NCBI GenBank assembly: GCA_000310025.1
Contig: FN649752.1
Span: forward strand, 2,750,981-2,780,473
Origin: Ectocarpus siliculosus
Lineage: Eukaryota; Sar; Phaeophyceae; Ectocarpales; Ectocarpaceae
Direction of reading: 5' to 3'
DNA length: 29,493 nt
Below the pieces are notes generated by a model that was not told the DNA's origin, ran no database searches, and was given only the letters and a program-made list of their open reading frames with translations. Position 1 is the first letter of the stretch. Each line of letters begins with the position of its first letter. The position numbers were made by a program, and so were the translations under genes. Shown piece by piece: positions 10,033-20,039 of the stretch.

Positions 10033-10540
10033 AGCATTAGATCTGTCACACTAGGCATGATGTATCGAAGCGATCGTGACATTTGGACAAATGTTCGGCG
10101 TGCACCCTCCCCCGTCCACCGCTACTTTTGGAAACCCTCTGGATGCCTGACGTGACCATGCACACGCACGCACTTTTCGCCATCACTGGTGCGGCTCGCA
10201 GGGGTTGCACCGGAGATGAGCTTGCCGCCTATCTTGGCACGCCTTGCCGCCGTGACGGAAGGCCCCGCCGCCTCGCCCGGGTGGCTTGCCGCCGGCTTCG
10301 ACGTCGAATGCGAGCACTTCACCCCGACGGTCTTGCTCGCGAACGATCTGGCCGATAGAGTGCCGGGGGTGTAGCATGCGGTTGATAGAGGTCGCGCGTT
10401 TGGGTACCCGTTCAGTGTTTAATATGCTTCTTAACTCTCTATGTGTGTTTTGGTAGAGTGCAAGACAATCACGCGCCTGGCCAGATGGATGGATGTGCAA
10501 TACTCATGCCAGTAGATGTGCATGGACCTGTGAGTGGATC
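10033..10540 (-). pseudogene. Array copy F, short (type 2) unit
   Basis: Closely similar to copy E: the marker gatgtatcgaagcgatcgtg starts at 9458 and 10059, a 601-bp offset. Block c1 gives TERVPKRATSINRMLHP and SIGQIVREQDRRGE, and block c2 gives SKPAASHPGEAAGPS. A small frame difference separates RVIVLHST from the next segment. Block d is absent. Confidence 0.35.
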
Positions 10541-10548
10541 AGACTTGC

Positions 10549-11052
10549 TCACAACGTTTCGGCAAACGTAACGGTCGGTATATAGTCTGAGATATACACC
10601 AGATGCCCCCCGAGAGTACTTGCATACTCCACACAAGCATTACACGTGTCACCGTCGGTACGGTGTTCCCAAGTATGGGGAGATTTGGCCAATTGTTCGA
10701 CTACCGCTACTTTGGAACCCCCCTGCATGCCCGGCGTGCACGCGCACCGTTCGTCCCGGGTGTTGCCTGCAGGGGATGCGGCTGAGCCGAGCTTGCCGTC
10801 TTGCCCGGGCCCCACCGTACCGTCTCGTGCTCCATCGATGCAGTCCTTACCGCGGCCGTCACTGTCTTCGTCGCTGTCGTCCTTCGCCGCCCCCTCGCCT
10901 GCTTCAGCACCAAGACGTCCAGTCGTGGCGGCCACGTTTCCAACACTCTCCCCCCGGTGAGCCGTGGCGGCTACGTCTGTTGATGCTGCCGTTGTTCCTG
11001 TTGAAGCTGCTGCCACTTTTGACGCTCCAGCTCCTACTCCACCTCGCGCCAT
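10549..11052 (-). CDS. Array copy G: Ala/Gly-rich acidic protein fused to block b
   Basis: A single 167-residue ORF from an ATG in good context (GCGATGGCG). The N-terminal 60 residues are Ala/Thr/Gly-rich, followed by an acidic stretch (DDSDEDSDGRGKD), a Gly/Pro-rich linker and CACTPG. The last 60 residues are the array's block b: CNACVEYASTLGGHLVY, then TFAETL and stop. The stop TGA overlaps the GTGAGC donor-like site conserved in copies D-F, so the exon may continue by splicing. The N-terminal half is absent from other copies, suggesting exon exchange. Function unknown. Confidence 0.4.
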   Translation of the reverse strand: MARGGVGAGASKVAAASTGTTAASTDVAATAHRGESVGNVAATTGRLGAEAGEGAAKDDSDEDSDGRGKDCIDGARDGTVGPGQDGKLGSAASPAGNTRDERCACTPGMQGGSKVAVVEQLAKSPHTWEHRTDGDTCNACVEYASTLGGHLVYISDYIPTVTFAETL

Positions 11053-11134
11053 CGCTGCCGGGGGGGGGGGTTCTTTTGCCCTTGCGTTGAGAGCCCTGCG
11101 AGTCTCATTGTCGGCTTCCTCTCGGCTAACAATG

Positions 11135-11490
11135 TCAACAGAATACAGTTGGAACAGCGGCGGGCAGGTTCGGGTGTTGTCTAGTCACACAATGTCTACT
11201 GCATATGACGATGTATATCAGGCATTTTGTTGTGCATACACCAGACGCTCCAGACGTTCCCTGTTTTTTGTTCACGTTTCGAACAAGCACTAATGTAGAT
11301 CTGTCACCCGGGGAAAGATGTATCAAAAAGATCGTGGCAATGGGACAACTGTTCAGCGTGCACCCCGCCTCCCGACTATCGGCAACTTTGGAAACCCTCC
11401 GGTCGCCTGACTTGACGACGCACATACAAGCACGATCGGTTGTGTACGTCAACAACGTTGTCAGACATCTCCTTGTGATACATCCCGTAA
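11135..11490 (-). pseudogene. Array copy H, diverged remnant
   Basis: The segment CMCVVKSGDRRVSKVA aligns with CVCMVTSGIQRVSKVA of copy E, and gatgtatcaaaaagatcgtgg at 11319 matches the 9458/10059 marker. The rest is diverged; no complete frame. Marks the right edge of the array. Confidence 0.35.
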
Positions 11491-12833
11491 ATATTGCGGA
11501 CGGTCAATCAGTCAGTCGGTCAGTCGTTTGGCACGGTTGATGCCATGCACAACACACAAAGGGGATAGGGGATAGCGAGGTTCGGTGACGCGTGTTCTGA
11601 GAACAAAACTGATGGCGGATGTGCATGTGTGGTGAATGAAGCGACCGAGAGAACTTCCGAACTGGTCGACATGTGCTGGAGAAGAGGCAAGATATTCCAA
11701 CAGTTTTCAAGAGACCAATACGTTCTTGAAGAAGGCAAAAGCGAATGGTCACATGAACATCGCCGACGCTGAACGATGGTTGCTGGACGCTCAGTAGCGC
11801 ACCAGATACAGCCAGAACCCTTTAAAACGAGAGATGACTGATGTTGGCTGCTCCCAAGGCCCTCAGGGAACGGGAGGTAGCGGACCTTTCGTCCGTACAT
11901 ACCACACCCTTGAACATATACAAATGATGTTTGTGCGCGGCCGCAAATACCCGTTATTTATGTATCTGGAAACAACTATCTGCACACGATTCTGAACAAG
12001 TATTTGTTTACGTAGCAACAAATAGCTGCACACGATTCCGAACGAGTACTAGTCTGCAAAAAAATACTTGCACACATTCTGGCGAGAGTAGTTGGCTGGG
12101 AATAATAAACAAGTCAGTAAGATCTGGTACATCATCCAAAGGAGGAAGTAAAATGAATTGATGAGAACCGAAAGAAGAACCGTAGCGCATGTATCTACGG
12201 TACTTCTTCAACTTGTTAAGGACGCCGTCAGCTGTCGTGCACACGTACGTACGTGCACACACCATTCGCACACACACACGCGCGCGCGCGACCACACACA
12301 AAAGAGACACGCGCCGTGAGCGCGAACGCAGACACGTCAACCGCCTCCACACCATCACCAGATTGAATGTGGGGAATGAGACTGAGGCAAGTAAACTATG
12401 GCTGTATTCGGAACAAGGTGATAGGCTAAAACGCCGTAACCAAAGAGGGATACGCGAAAGAAGCACTACAATAGATAGACTACCAGTATTTTTGGGGCGC
12501 CAAAGCATTGGGGTTATCACTTTTGGAAGTAAGAATTTTGTTTTGCCTCGAAACAGGTGCGTGGCCACAGAAAGAACTAGCACAAGCGGTAATTGGCATG
12601 CCGCCGCCCCAATGCCCGACAAGGGTGCCCCCATGAGTCAACCGGCACACAGGTGGTTGATGTAACCTCACTCCAGCTCAAGCTCGACAACATATACCAA
12701 GCAGGAAATGCATGTTTCGTAGTGTTCCGCATAGCGGAATCACAACCACAATGCGCACCCGCATTGTTGAAATGTTAGACATCACTTAAGATGTGGAGCT
12801 CGGGTCAACCACGAAATGTTTGAACTGACTCAC
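11491..12833. other. Intergenic stretch with microsatellite
   Basis: No supported gene. A minus ORF beginning MYGRKVRYLPFPEGLG at 11900 has fair composition but no second exon was found. A mixed (ACGT), (CA) and (CG) alternating tract lies at about 12241-12300. Confidence 0.4.
12241..12300 (+). repeat. Alternating purine-pyrimidine tract (ACGT/CA/CG)
   Basis: Contains acgtacgtacgt, cacacacaca and cgcgcgcgcg in succession. Alternating purine-pyrimidine DNA of this kind can adopt Z-form; that property is general knowledge, not shown here. Confidence 0.85.
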
Positions 12834-13536
12834 CTCACGTGCACTAGGCACAATTGGATGCCTGTTTCGAGAACGAAGTCATGGCACTTCTTGAGGTCGT
12901 TGCCGAACGGGTGGCGGTGGAGCTCCAGGTTTGACGCAGAACACTTTGTGCCTGATGGGCACCACCATCGTGCTTTGTTTCGTGCGTCGCCACGTCTAAA
13001 TCGACACATGAGCATCGCCCAGGTGGATGAAAAACAGCAATATATGAGAGAGACACACGGACAGAGACATCAGGGTACACAGGGGGGAAAGGAGAGAGAA
13101 GGAAAGGGTCAAAACATGATCGAGAATACAAAGACTACGGTACTTCGTGCGTTAACTTAAGCGATGAGTGCCCGTGAACAGCCTTCATGACAATTGTTTT
13201 CGAAGACATGCAACAAATGGCTTTGGGATAACCCGTGGCCCATAGACGTGAAAGTCACCAGCGTTCGAAATCCCACGTGATTATAATTCTGACCTCGCTC
13301 CGCCCAGTTTGAACGGGAGGAATTGGTCACGTATGCTGGGGCAAAAGTTGTTCACCTAAGCCCAAACACATTGGTGCACTCCGTAAATTTGGGAAGGAGA
13401 TCAGGAGCAAATGTGAACCATTCTTTTAATATTGAAGCGCTCGGCGGTGAAAACCATGATGCTCTTGATCGCCGTGCTTTGTTCAAGCAACGGAGACATC
13501 GGACATCGTTATTGATACCGCACGTACATCGAGCGC
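12834..13536 (-). CDS. Two related in-phase exons of an unrecognised gene
   Basis: Exon X (about 13536-13356) is Cys-rich at its start (ARCTCGINNDVRCLRC) and ends TTGGGCTTAG at donor GTGAAC, phase 2. Exon Y (12995-12834, exactly 162 nt) follows acceptor GTGTCGATTTAG and ends CACGTGAG at donor GTGAGTCAG, also phase 2. Joining X to Y completes an Arg codon and keeps the frame. The exons align with each other: LNKARRSRASWFSPPSAS-L in X, ARNKARWWCPSGTKCSAS-L in Y, then a hydrophobic, Asp-Leu-containing tail. A symmetric duplicated exon implies a gene built from repeated exons that continues to both sides. Outer exons were not found. Function unknown. Confidence 0.4.
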
Positions 13537-14156
13537 TCGTCTCCAAGCGAAAGACGACAGTTCGAGAGAGAGACGATCGGTAACACCTGACGTTCCACCC
13601 TACGGGGTCGAGTATGTTTCCCTATGCACTGGCGTAGGATGCCAATCAGTCGTTACGCGTCGACCCCGACATCCACGTCCCTCTCTATCGGCGCTCTTTT
13701 GCTTGCGGCGGGGTGAACGCATGCTGCCGTACTGAACACCAAAGAGTACTAGCAACGTTGCAGGGGGGGGCCGCTGACGATGCCAACTACTATAGAAAAA
13801 TCACTCGGTTTGGTACGGGTAGTTTTCTCGCCCTTGATCCACCCTTGTGTAGAAGCTGGATTTAGCCTTCTGTCGGGGAGAGAAAGGTCTGAGCCATGTG
13901 TGCTTCAACCTCGCATCTCAGAGGGAACGCAGATAGTCATGTATGGGTAGGCTGGTAGGGGGAAGCCAAGAATTCTGATCCTACGTTTTGCTCGCAACAT
14001 TCCAAAACAAAACTTCTACATTGTCGACTGTTGGAAAAGTACACTTTAGCGGGGCTACGTCCACCCGAGAAGGAACTCCCACTCCCCGCAAGTGATAGCA
14101 GGATATGTGTTGATGTCCCATGACAGAATCGATATTTCTGCAATCCATACTGCATT
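13537..14156. other. Intergenic stretch, nothing recognised
   Basis: No convincing ORF, splice pair or repeat apart from a short G run near 13763. May include upstream exons of the minus-strand gene at 12834-13536. Confidence 0.4.
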
Positions 14157-14395
14157 CTGCCCGAGAGGTTTTTCAACGACACTCGTGACTCGACAATGAT
14201 GGACGAGAACCAATCCTACTACTGTGTTGTCCGAGAGGTTTTTCAACAACACTCGCGACTCGACAGTAGAGGGAGAACCAACCCTACTGCTGCTCACCTC
14301 GTACACGCCATTCTTCAATCTGTCCGAGAGGTTCTCAACGACTCTCGCGACTCGATAGTTGTGGAGAACCAATCCTACTGCTGCACTACATTACT
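14157..14395 (+). repeat. Three-copy tandem repeat, coding-like
   Basis: Units begin ccgagaggtt at 14161, 14231 and 14323 (periods 70 and 92 bp). Each continues with ctcgcgactcga and ends near agaaccaatcctactgctgc. In the plus frame open from 14196 to 14474, units read VREVFQQHSRLDS and VREVLNDSRDS followed by ENQSYCC. The third unit has an extra segment in front that resembles the start of the array. Confidence 0.75.
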
Positions 14396-14929
14396 GCATG
14401 CCATGTACCACACTGTGTTCCATATTTCTCTGATATTTGTCGATGTAGCCTGCTCATGTTTTGCCCTTGCCTGATAAGCCCGCTATTGCCGTCTTGTTGC
14501 TTGGCCCCCGAACCTTCGTTGTCCGTGCTGGTCTTCATCTACGTAACTGCGGAAAGTTACGAAGATACGAGTGGCGTTTGGCGGCGTTGGAATACCCAAT
14601 GCTAGCCAAACGTGGTCACACGCAGCCCTGTACTCCTCACTGCCAACGGAATTTGGCCGCACCAATTATCACCAACAGGATATTTTTGGGGGCATGAGCA
14701 GGCATACGTGCGCCGTCGTGAATCCATCGCAACACAGGATTTTTCACGGGGTCAACGGGAAATCGAGACGAAGCACCTCACACCCTTCAGTGTAGTACAT
14801 CATGGATCTCCTACCTACCGTCGGTGGGCCAAACATCGTTGAGAGGAAGTTTCGGGTTGCTTGGGTCAGCAGCTGTCGCAAGAATTCACTGCATTCCCAG
14901 GTTGTGGGTCACCGAACATGTCTGTCACA
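14396..14929. other. Spacer between two repeat arrays
   Basis: A few short ORFs on both strands, none with motifs or splice partners. Nothing else supported. Confidence 0.4.
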
Positions 14930-16560
14930 ATGCGCTTCTCCTCTTCTTCTCACGTATTTCGCTTTTTTGGCGCTGTGCCACCACAGCTACCTCCCCCAAG
15001 CTGGTGAAACCCAAGCCCGTCGGCCTGCACTGCATCCCCCGCCTCTTGCCCTGCATTGCTGGTATTTTCCTTTACTTTTATTTTTTTGCCATCAAACGTG
15101 TACCATCGCCTCTCACCTTCACGGCGAGACTACCGGTACCGTGATGAAGAGGCCCAGGAGGACAGGATAAGCCGCATCCAATCGGTAGCGATGTAGTGAA
15201 GGCGGCGGTGGAACTGCCCTGTCACGGGTAGCACAAAGAAATTACCGGGCGGAGGAGACAAACTGATGAAACGATAATATCATTTTGTCTTTTGGCATGC
15301 GATGCCAGGAGCCGAGCCTTACTTTCGCCAGCTTGGGGGAAGTGGGAGTAGTCACACAGCGAGTCAAAGCGAAAGCGATGAGAAGAAGGGAAAATGCACA
15401 CACGCCTCAGGCTCTTCCCTCGCGTGGCGTTCCGTACCCCATTTTTTGGACGAACACACGGCACATCGACTTTCGTTCTTTCGTTCTGGTATCATTTTTC
15501 GCTAGGTCGATACACCACACAGACTCAGCCCACATTGCGTGCATCATCCACAGATTATCCAACACAGCCGATCACCTTCACGGCGAGGTAGGGGTACTAG
15601 ATGGCACTTGATACCAGTACGGAGATCAAGCAGAGCTTAGGGAGGACAGGGTGGGCTGCGTCCAGTCGGGGTGGCGATGTATTAAGGAATAATAAAAACA
15701 CACACAGAAAGACTACCCATTCGAGATATACCCACAGTCGAACGGGATGTGGTGGAGTCTTTTCAGTGAGTGAAGGGAAACCGGCTGGGTACTGGACTTA
15801 TTTTTATATATGTATGCAATGTGCTGCCGTAGTGAAGAAGCGGTGGAACTGCTCGGGGGCGAAACGGCAAAAAATGCGGGGCATAAAAATAAAAAACCGA
15901 GGGGAAACCGCGAAACGGCACTTTTTCATGTGACATGTGATGACACCGACAAGCTTGGTGTTCGCCAGCTTGGGGGAGGTAGGTGTAGTCACACAGCGCA
16001 GCGACGGGAAATACGTGAGAGTAAGGGGGATATGTACGCAAGCCTCAGGCGGGCGCTTCCCTCGCTTTGCGTTTCATTCCCCGTTATTTATTGCAATACT
16101 CGAGCTGTGTCGTTCGTTCTGGAATCATTTTTGGCTCGGTCGATACCAACAGCAAATTGTCTCTACCAGCAGACACACAACCCGACGTGCATCATTCAAC
16201 GCAGCAAAGCCTCCCACCTTTTTGGCGAGGTCGAAGATTGCACGGCTACCAGCACGCGGATGCACTAGAGCTCAGGGAGGACAGGACGAGCCGCGCCCAA
16301 TCCCAATCGGGTGCATGCAGTGGACGACGCTGGAACTGCCCTGTCGCGGCCGGCACGAAAAATATGACTCGGCGGACGAGGCAACGATAATCTTGTTTCT
16401 ACGTGTGATGCCAATCGACCAGCTTGATTTTCGCCAGCTTGGAGAAGTAGGTGTCGCGGCTCAGCGTAGCAAATCAAACAGCACGGGAAGAAGAGGGGAT
16501 GTTCACTTGCCTCCGACGATTCCTATGCGTGTTTCATGTTCGCTGAAGAGATACACATTC
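14930..16560. repeat. Tandem array of a 470-640 bp unit, one copy partly inverted
   Basis: A block starting cgccagcttgg recurs at about 15328, 15965 and 16432. It is followed by tagtcacacagcg, then cgttctggaatcattttt, tcaccttcacggcgag, agggaggacag and ggtggaactgccctgtc. At 14937-15040 the first block is present in reverse orientation while the following blocks keep plus orientation. Read in the antisense sense, the block encodes a repeated peptide LCDY-YLPQAGE-QA-RLASH with variable linkers. No complete gene could be built. Confidence 0.7.
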
Positions 16561-17545
16561 TATTGTACGTAGGCTGCCCACGACATAGTCCACTTCAGTC
16601 AACCCAAAATACAAGTACATACTGTAGCACCCAAAATGAAACAACATTCGTTGGGTCATATTTTGATTGTGCGAAAAACCCCGCCTCACATGTTGCCGCG
16701 GAGTCCATGCCTGCTGAAGAGACAAGTCACGTAATCGGTAAGGTCCTACTCACTCCCCTATAGGCCCGCGACTGCTGCAACGCGAGCGTTGTTGCTATAT
16801 CTGTGGCAGCGGCTGCAGTCAATTGGAGCCTGCGGTCTTCTCGGCAGGGTCAATGAAGCCCCGAAAAGAGGGGGCTACCAAAAAAATATAAAACAAAGCA
16901 AGCGAATGGCATCACATGCTTTACACCCACCACGCGATTTCTCCCCTGCCTGGGTTCATCGCAAGGGGTCTCTGTCGAAAATCCAATGTAGCTTGGGCCT
17001 GAAACTGAAGGGATGGCAATAAATGGCAGCAGTGGTGAGGGAGAAGAAGCTGGCAGGGATGGGAATGACGGGATGGGGCGCCGCAAACAGTTTTGTAACG
17101 GGACAACGCGACACGGCAGGCAATTGATTGATGACGACTTTGACAAACTTAGTCGAGCAGCTTGAATAAAAAAAAATACTTATTGCCAAAGGCTGGTCGG
17201 CCAACGCTCTTAGTCCCTACTGTGTGGGTGTTGGAACGTACCGCACATAGACTACAAAAGAGAGAAGAGTATTTTGGTATCGTTGGTTGTTGATCAGCGG
17301 AGGGTTGGCATTTCGGGGCATTCACACGTACATACACGCCCGAGCTAGTCTGGACGGAGAGGACAAGGTCCTGCTATATTCTAGTTCCATATTTTGCAGC
17401 GAGAAGGGATGTATGCATGATAAAAGGGATGTATGCATGGTAAATGTACATGTACATACTGTAGTCGATTGCACGAGGTGATGGTACTGCTTTTGTTTGT
17501 GCTGCTGGTAGGTAGGGTACAGCAGCAGCCCTTACTGCTGTAGCG
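16561..17545. other. Intergenic stretch with small direct repeat
   Basis: No supported gene. The 16 bases at 17404-17419 (aagggatgtatgcatg) recur at 17424-17439. A short hydrophobic ORF starts at 17481 (MVLLLLFVLLVGR) just before the next gene; it may be an upstream ORF or leader exon. Confidence 0.4.
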
Positions 17546-17836
17546 ATGGTAGATGTAGCGCCGACGCCCCGCTTGCTCGTGAATCTGGCGATATCTTGTT
17601 GGTACTTCTTCTACAGCGTGCTAGTCGACCGTTTGCGGAGAAAGGACGTTCAGATTATGTCGCAGAGTGGTGGGGGTTTGTGCGCACTAGGCTTCGGCGA
17701 TACCCGACTCATTCGTGAAGCGATGTCCCTACATGGATTGGCGAATGCGGCAGTATGTTTATTCCGTCGATCAGAGGCAAGCAGTGAACGAAATTCATTT
17801 CCGATTTCATTTCCACTCCCAATGGACAAACTGTGA
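17546..17836 (+). CDS. Small predicted membrane protein
   Basis: ATG in good context (GCGATGG) opens a 96-residue frame. Residues about 10-30 form a hydrophobic segment (LLVNLAISCWYFFYSVLV) followed by a basic patch (DRLRRKD), the arrangement of a membrane anchor. A Gly-rich stretch (SQSGGGLCALGFGDTR) and a helical segment follow. After about residue 75 composition weakens, so an exon may end near 17770 and the rest be intron read-through. No family recognised. Confidence 0.4.
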   Translation: MVDVAPTPRLLVNLAISCWYFFYSVLVDRLRRKDVQIMSQSGGGLCALGFGDTRLIREAMSLHGLANAAVCLFRRSEASSERNSFPISFPLPMDKL

Positions 17837-18169
17837 TAAATCAACGCGACGAGTGATCGTCGACGTTGCCTGTCTGAAGCAGTTTGTTTTTTTTGCGCGT
17901 GGCCGCGGGGTTTTCGCGGGATCGACGGCGGATACGGAGAAATATTAGGCACGAAAGGGCGTCCCCAGAAGTACCTGTAACGGACGGATTCCTTCACCGT
18001 AGGCCAAGCACCAAAGGTACCAGCACGAGCACCACACCAACACTTGCCNNNNNNNNNNNNNNNNNNNNNNNNNNNNNNNNNNNNNNNNNNNNNNNNNNNN
18101 NNNNNNNNNNNNNNNNNNNNNNNNNNNNNNNNNNNNNNNNNNNNNNNNCCACCAACGACAGCAACAGCA
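17837..18169. other. Spacer containing the assembly gap
   Basis: No gene supported. Low-complexity CAC/AAC-rich sequence borders the gap on both sides (agcacgagcaccacacc before, gacagcaacagcatcaac after), suggesting the missing part is repeat-rich. Confidence 0.6.
18049..18148. other. Assembly gap, exactly 100 N
   Basis: One hundred N, the usual placeholder for a gap of unknown size. Distances across it should not be trusted. Confidence 0.99.
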
Positions 18170-18930
18170 TCAACAACTATGACAACAACAGCGCGGCCTA
18201 ACTTCCCTCGCCAGTGACGACGTGGAGGATGCTCTTCCAGAAGCGCTGGGGGGTTCCCTTCCGCGGCGTGCGGTTTGGGCAGGATTTATGTCGCCCGTAG
18301 ATGTTCGGCCTGACGGGCTGATACTTGGCGGTAGATTGTCATGCCGTAGGATCATTCTGGCGGGCTGATACTCTGCACAGTCACTCCTGAGGCGGTGAAG
18401 ATCGTCCTGATAGGCTACAACCGCGCCCGCCCAGACGAATTTGGTTGCACATTGGTGGTGTTGCGATGCACATTGCCGCCCCGAGGTACGAAATAGTATT
18501 GGGAGTGTGATGTCCGGCATGGGCCCTTCGCGGTAGGCACAGGACTCGAAGCAGTCCGACCGCAGCGTCTTCCCCACACAATTGTCGTCGTCGCCATGGA
18601 GGTGCGTTGTACTTGCGGGTCGCCCCTCCAGTTTTTTCTCCCGTCGGGTCCAGAAGGCGGTGGTACTGCACCGAGAGCCGATTGGCGTTCGGCAAGAGAC
18701 GCAAGAAAACGGTCGACAGTACTGTAGAGACAAGTTTACATATGCTACCACCGTCCTGCGATTCCTCTTTGGTGAGTGACACGTAATGCCTGCAGGTGAT
18801 ACACCTGAAAACAACAACGGAGCAGCGACAGGGACGGGAGATTTTCCGCGAGTGACAAGGGTACAGCGTGGTGCACAACAAGCAAGTAGGCAAGGGCGAC
18901 AGGAAGCGTGAGCAGCACTGACCGCGCCAT
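18170..18930 (-). CDS. Predicted secreted cysteine-rich protein, two exons
   Basis: Exon 1 (18930-18805, 126 nt) encodes a classical signal peptide: MARSVLLTLPVALAYLLVV, then HHAVPLSLA with a likely cut before EN. It ends TGTTGTTTTCAG at donor GTGTAT, phase 0. Exon 2 starts at 18721 after acceptor CTTGTCTCTACAG, phase 0, and stays open to TGA at 18172. The 83-nt intron joins RCCFQ to YCRPFSCVSC. The product is about 225 residues with at least 16 cysteines, many spaced or adjacent (SRCST, DNCVGKT, SDCFESC, RQCAS, HQCATK, SDCAEY, RCCCHSC at the end). This suggests a disulphide-rich secreted protein for the wall or outside of the cell; that is inference. No named domain fits. An in-frame upstream ATG at 18999 would add 23 residues. 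The C-terminal third is Ser/Arg-rich and less certain. Confidence 0.5.
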
Positions 18931-19394
18931 GAAACGAGCCCGTACTTGATAAAATCTTGACATGACCAGTAACAGCAGCGAGGCAGGAGTGAATTTCATC
19001 TGAGTGGCGATGGTACCAAAGATGAGTGTGTACTCAAGACTACGATCCACATATTGCTCACTTGTCTCCGTCGAAAGAGAGTGCCTTCGATGAAGTGCCT
19101 TTGCACACAAGGGTGTTGCATCGTCCGCCATGATGACCGGGTACTCCCGGCGTTCCAGTCCGACGACGCGCAGGCCCTCCACGGACATCGCAGCTGCGTC
19201 CGACGGCACGATGATGCGGTATGCCCGACAACGATGGATGATGCGGTGCAGTTGGATGACGATGGTGGACGGTGGATGATGCGATGGACGATGATGTGTC
19301 TGGCAAGTGGGGGCAGAGCGGGGGCGCGCGGGAAAGCCCGCTGGCCAAGCAATTGAGACTCCATATTTCCGAGCATTTTCTACAAAATATCTAT
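18931..19394. other. Upstream region of the Cys-rich gene with GATG-rich tract
   Basis: No separate gene supported. A low-complexity gatgatgcg/gatgatggtgg tract lies at about 19228-19292. The minus frame of the Cys-rich gene stays open upstream but with repeat-like composition. Confidence 0.4.
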
Positions 19395-19960
19395 TGGAGA
19401 AGTGAGATTCATTTCTCCGAAATTCGTTGAGCGAGAGGGGCGGAAAGTCCCGTCCACCAACCACCTGGGATTCCTTTCTTCCAAGTAGTTTGACAATATG
19501 CCAGGAGGAGTGAGATTCATTTCTGCTATAATTTTTAGCTACGATAGGGGAAGAAGTGAGATAGATTCATTGGGCAAATTTTTAATGTACCGGGACAGAG
19601 CTTTTATGAGTATAATTCTCCACAACTCATTGAGCAAGGGGGGCGGAAACCCCTACCGGCCAACAACCTGACATTCCTTTCTTCCGAAATCACTGTACCA
19701 TAATTTTGCGACAAGTGAGATTCAAATTTCTTCGGGGGGCAGAGACATAGGTTCATTTCTCGGAGTTCATTGAGCGAGGGGTCCACCGGCCAACACCCTG
19801 ACATTCCTGTTCCCGCATCTTTTCGACCATTAGGAAGAATGAGATTCATTCCTCCAAACTTCTTCTTCATGCAAGAAAGGAAATGTGAAATTCGTTGACC
19901 TGAAATTCATTGAGCGAGGGGGCCAGAAACCCCCACCGACCAACTCGATATTCATGTATT
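19395..19960. repeat. Minisatellite-like array, four to five diverged units
   Basis: A module recurs near 19398, 19505, 19615, 19715-19760 and 19840-19900: gtgagattcatttct, ttcattgagcgagggg, ggaaaccccyaccggccaac, then ctgacattcctttcttcc. Periods vary from about 105 to 165 bp, so units have lost or gained parts. On the minus strand units read VGG--F-PP-SMN-R--N--F, but stops interrupt all frames. Not a convincing gene. Confidence 0.75.
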
Positions 19961-20039
19961 CCGACATTTTTTCACTACAAGAGTAGGAAAAACGGTTTTT
20001 CAGAACTTCGGGAAGGCGAGCGATTCCTTTTTTTCCGAA

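Larger units (their letters stand above)
4200..11470 (-). repeat. Tandem array of a diverged multi-exon unit (copies A to H)
   Basis: Several blocks recur in the same order and all on the minus strand. In transcription order: block a (Ser/Arg/Pro-rich, ends CGGCAG then GYAAG); block b (FIVD..., ends near GTGAGC or GTAAGT); block c1 (HADLL-RMLH-HLAG then RVIVLYST and RVPKRATSTKYMLHP); block c2 (KPAASQPGEA, ends at a GTAAG donor); block d (VDGVPICMPGQL ... CADCTLGW) with a tail. Left-hand copies A-D are 0.9-1.5 kb and strongly diverged. Copies E and F are about 605 bp, closely similar, and lack block d. The peptide in each block is recognisably conserved while many third positions differ. I recognise no known domain. 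Confidence 0.7.

Noticed and set aside
13245-13285. Possible tRNA B-box (gcgttcgaaatccc)
   Set aside because: No A-box or cloverleaf could be built around it.
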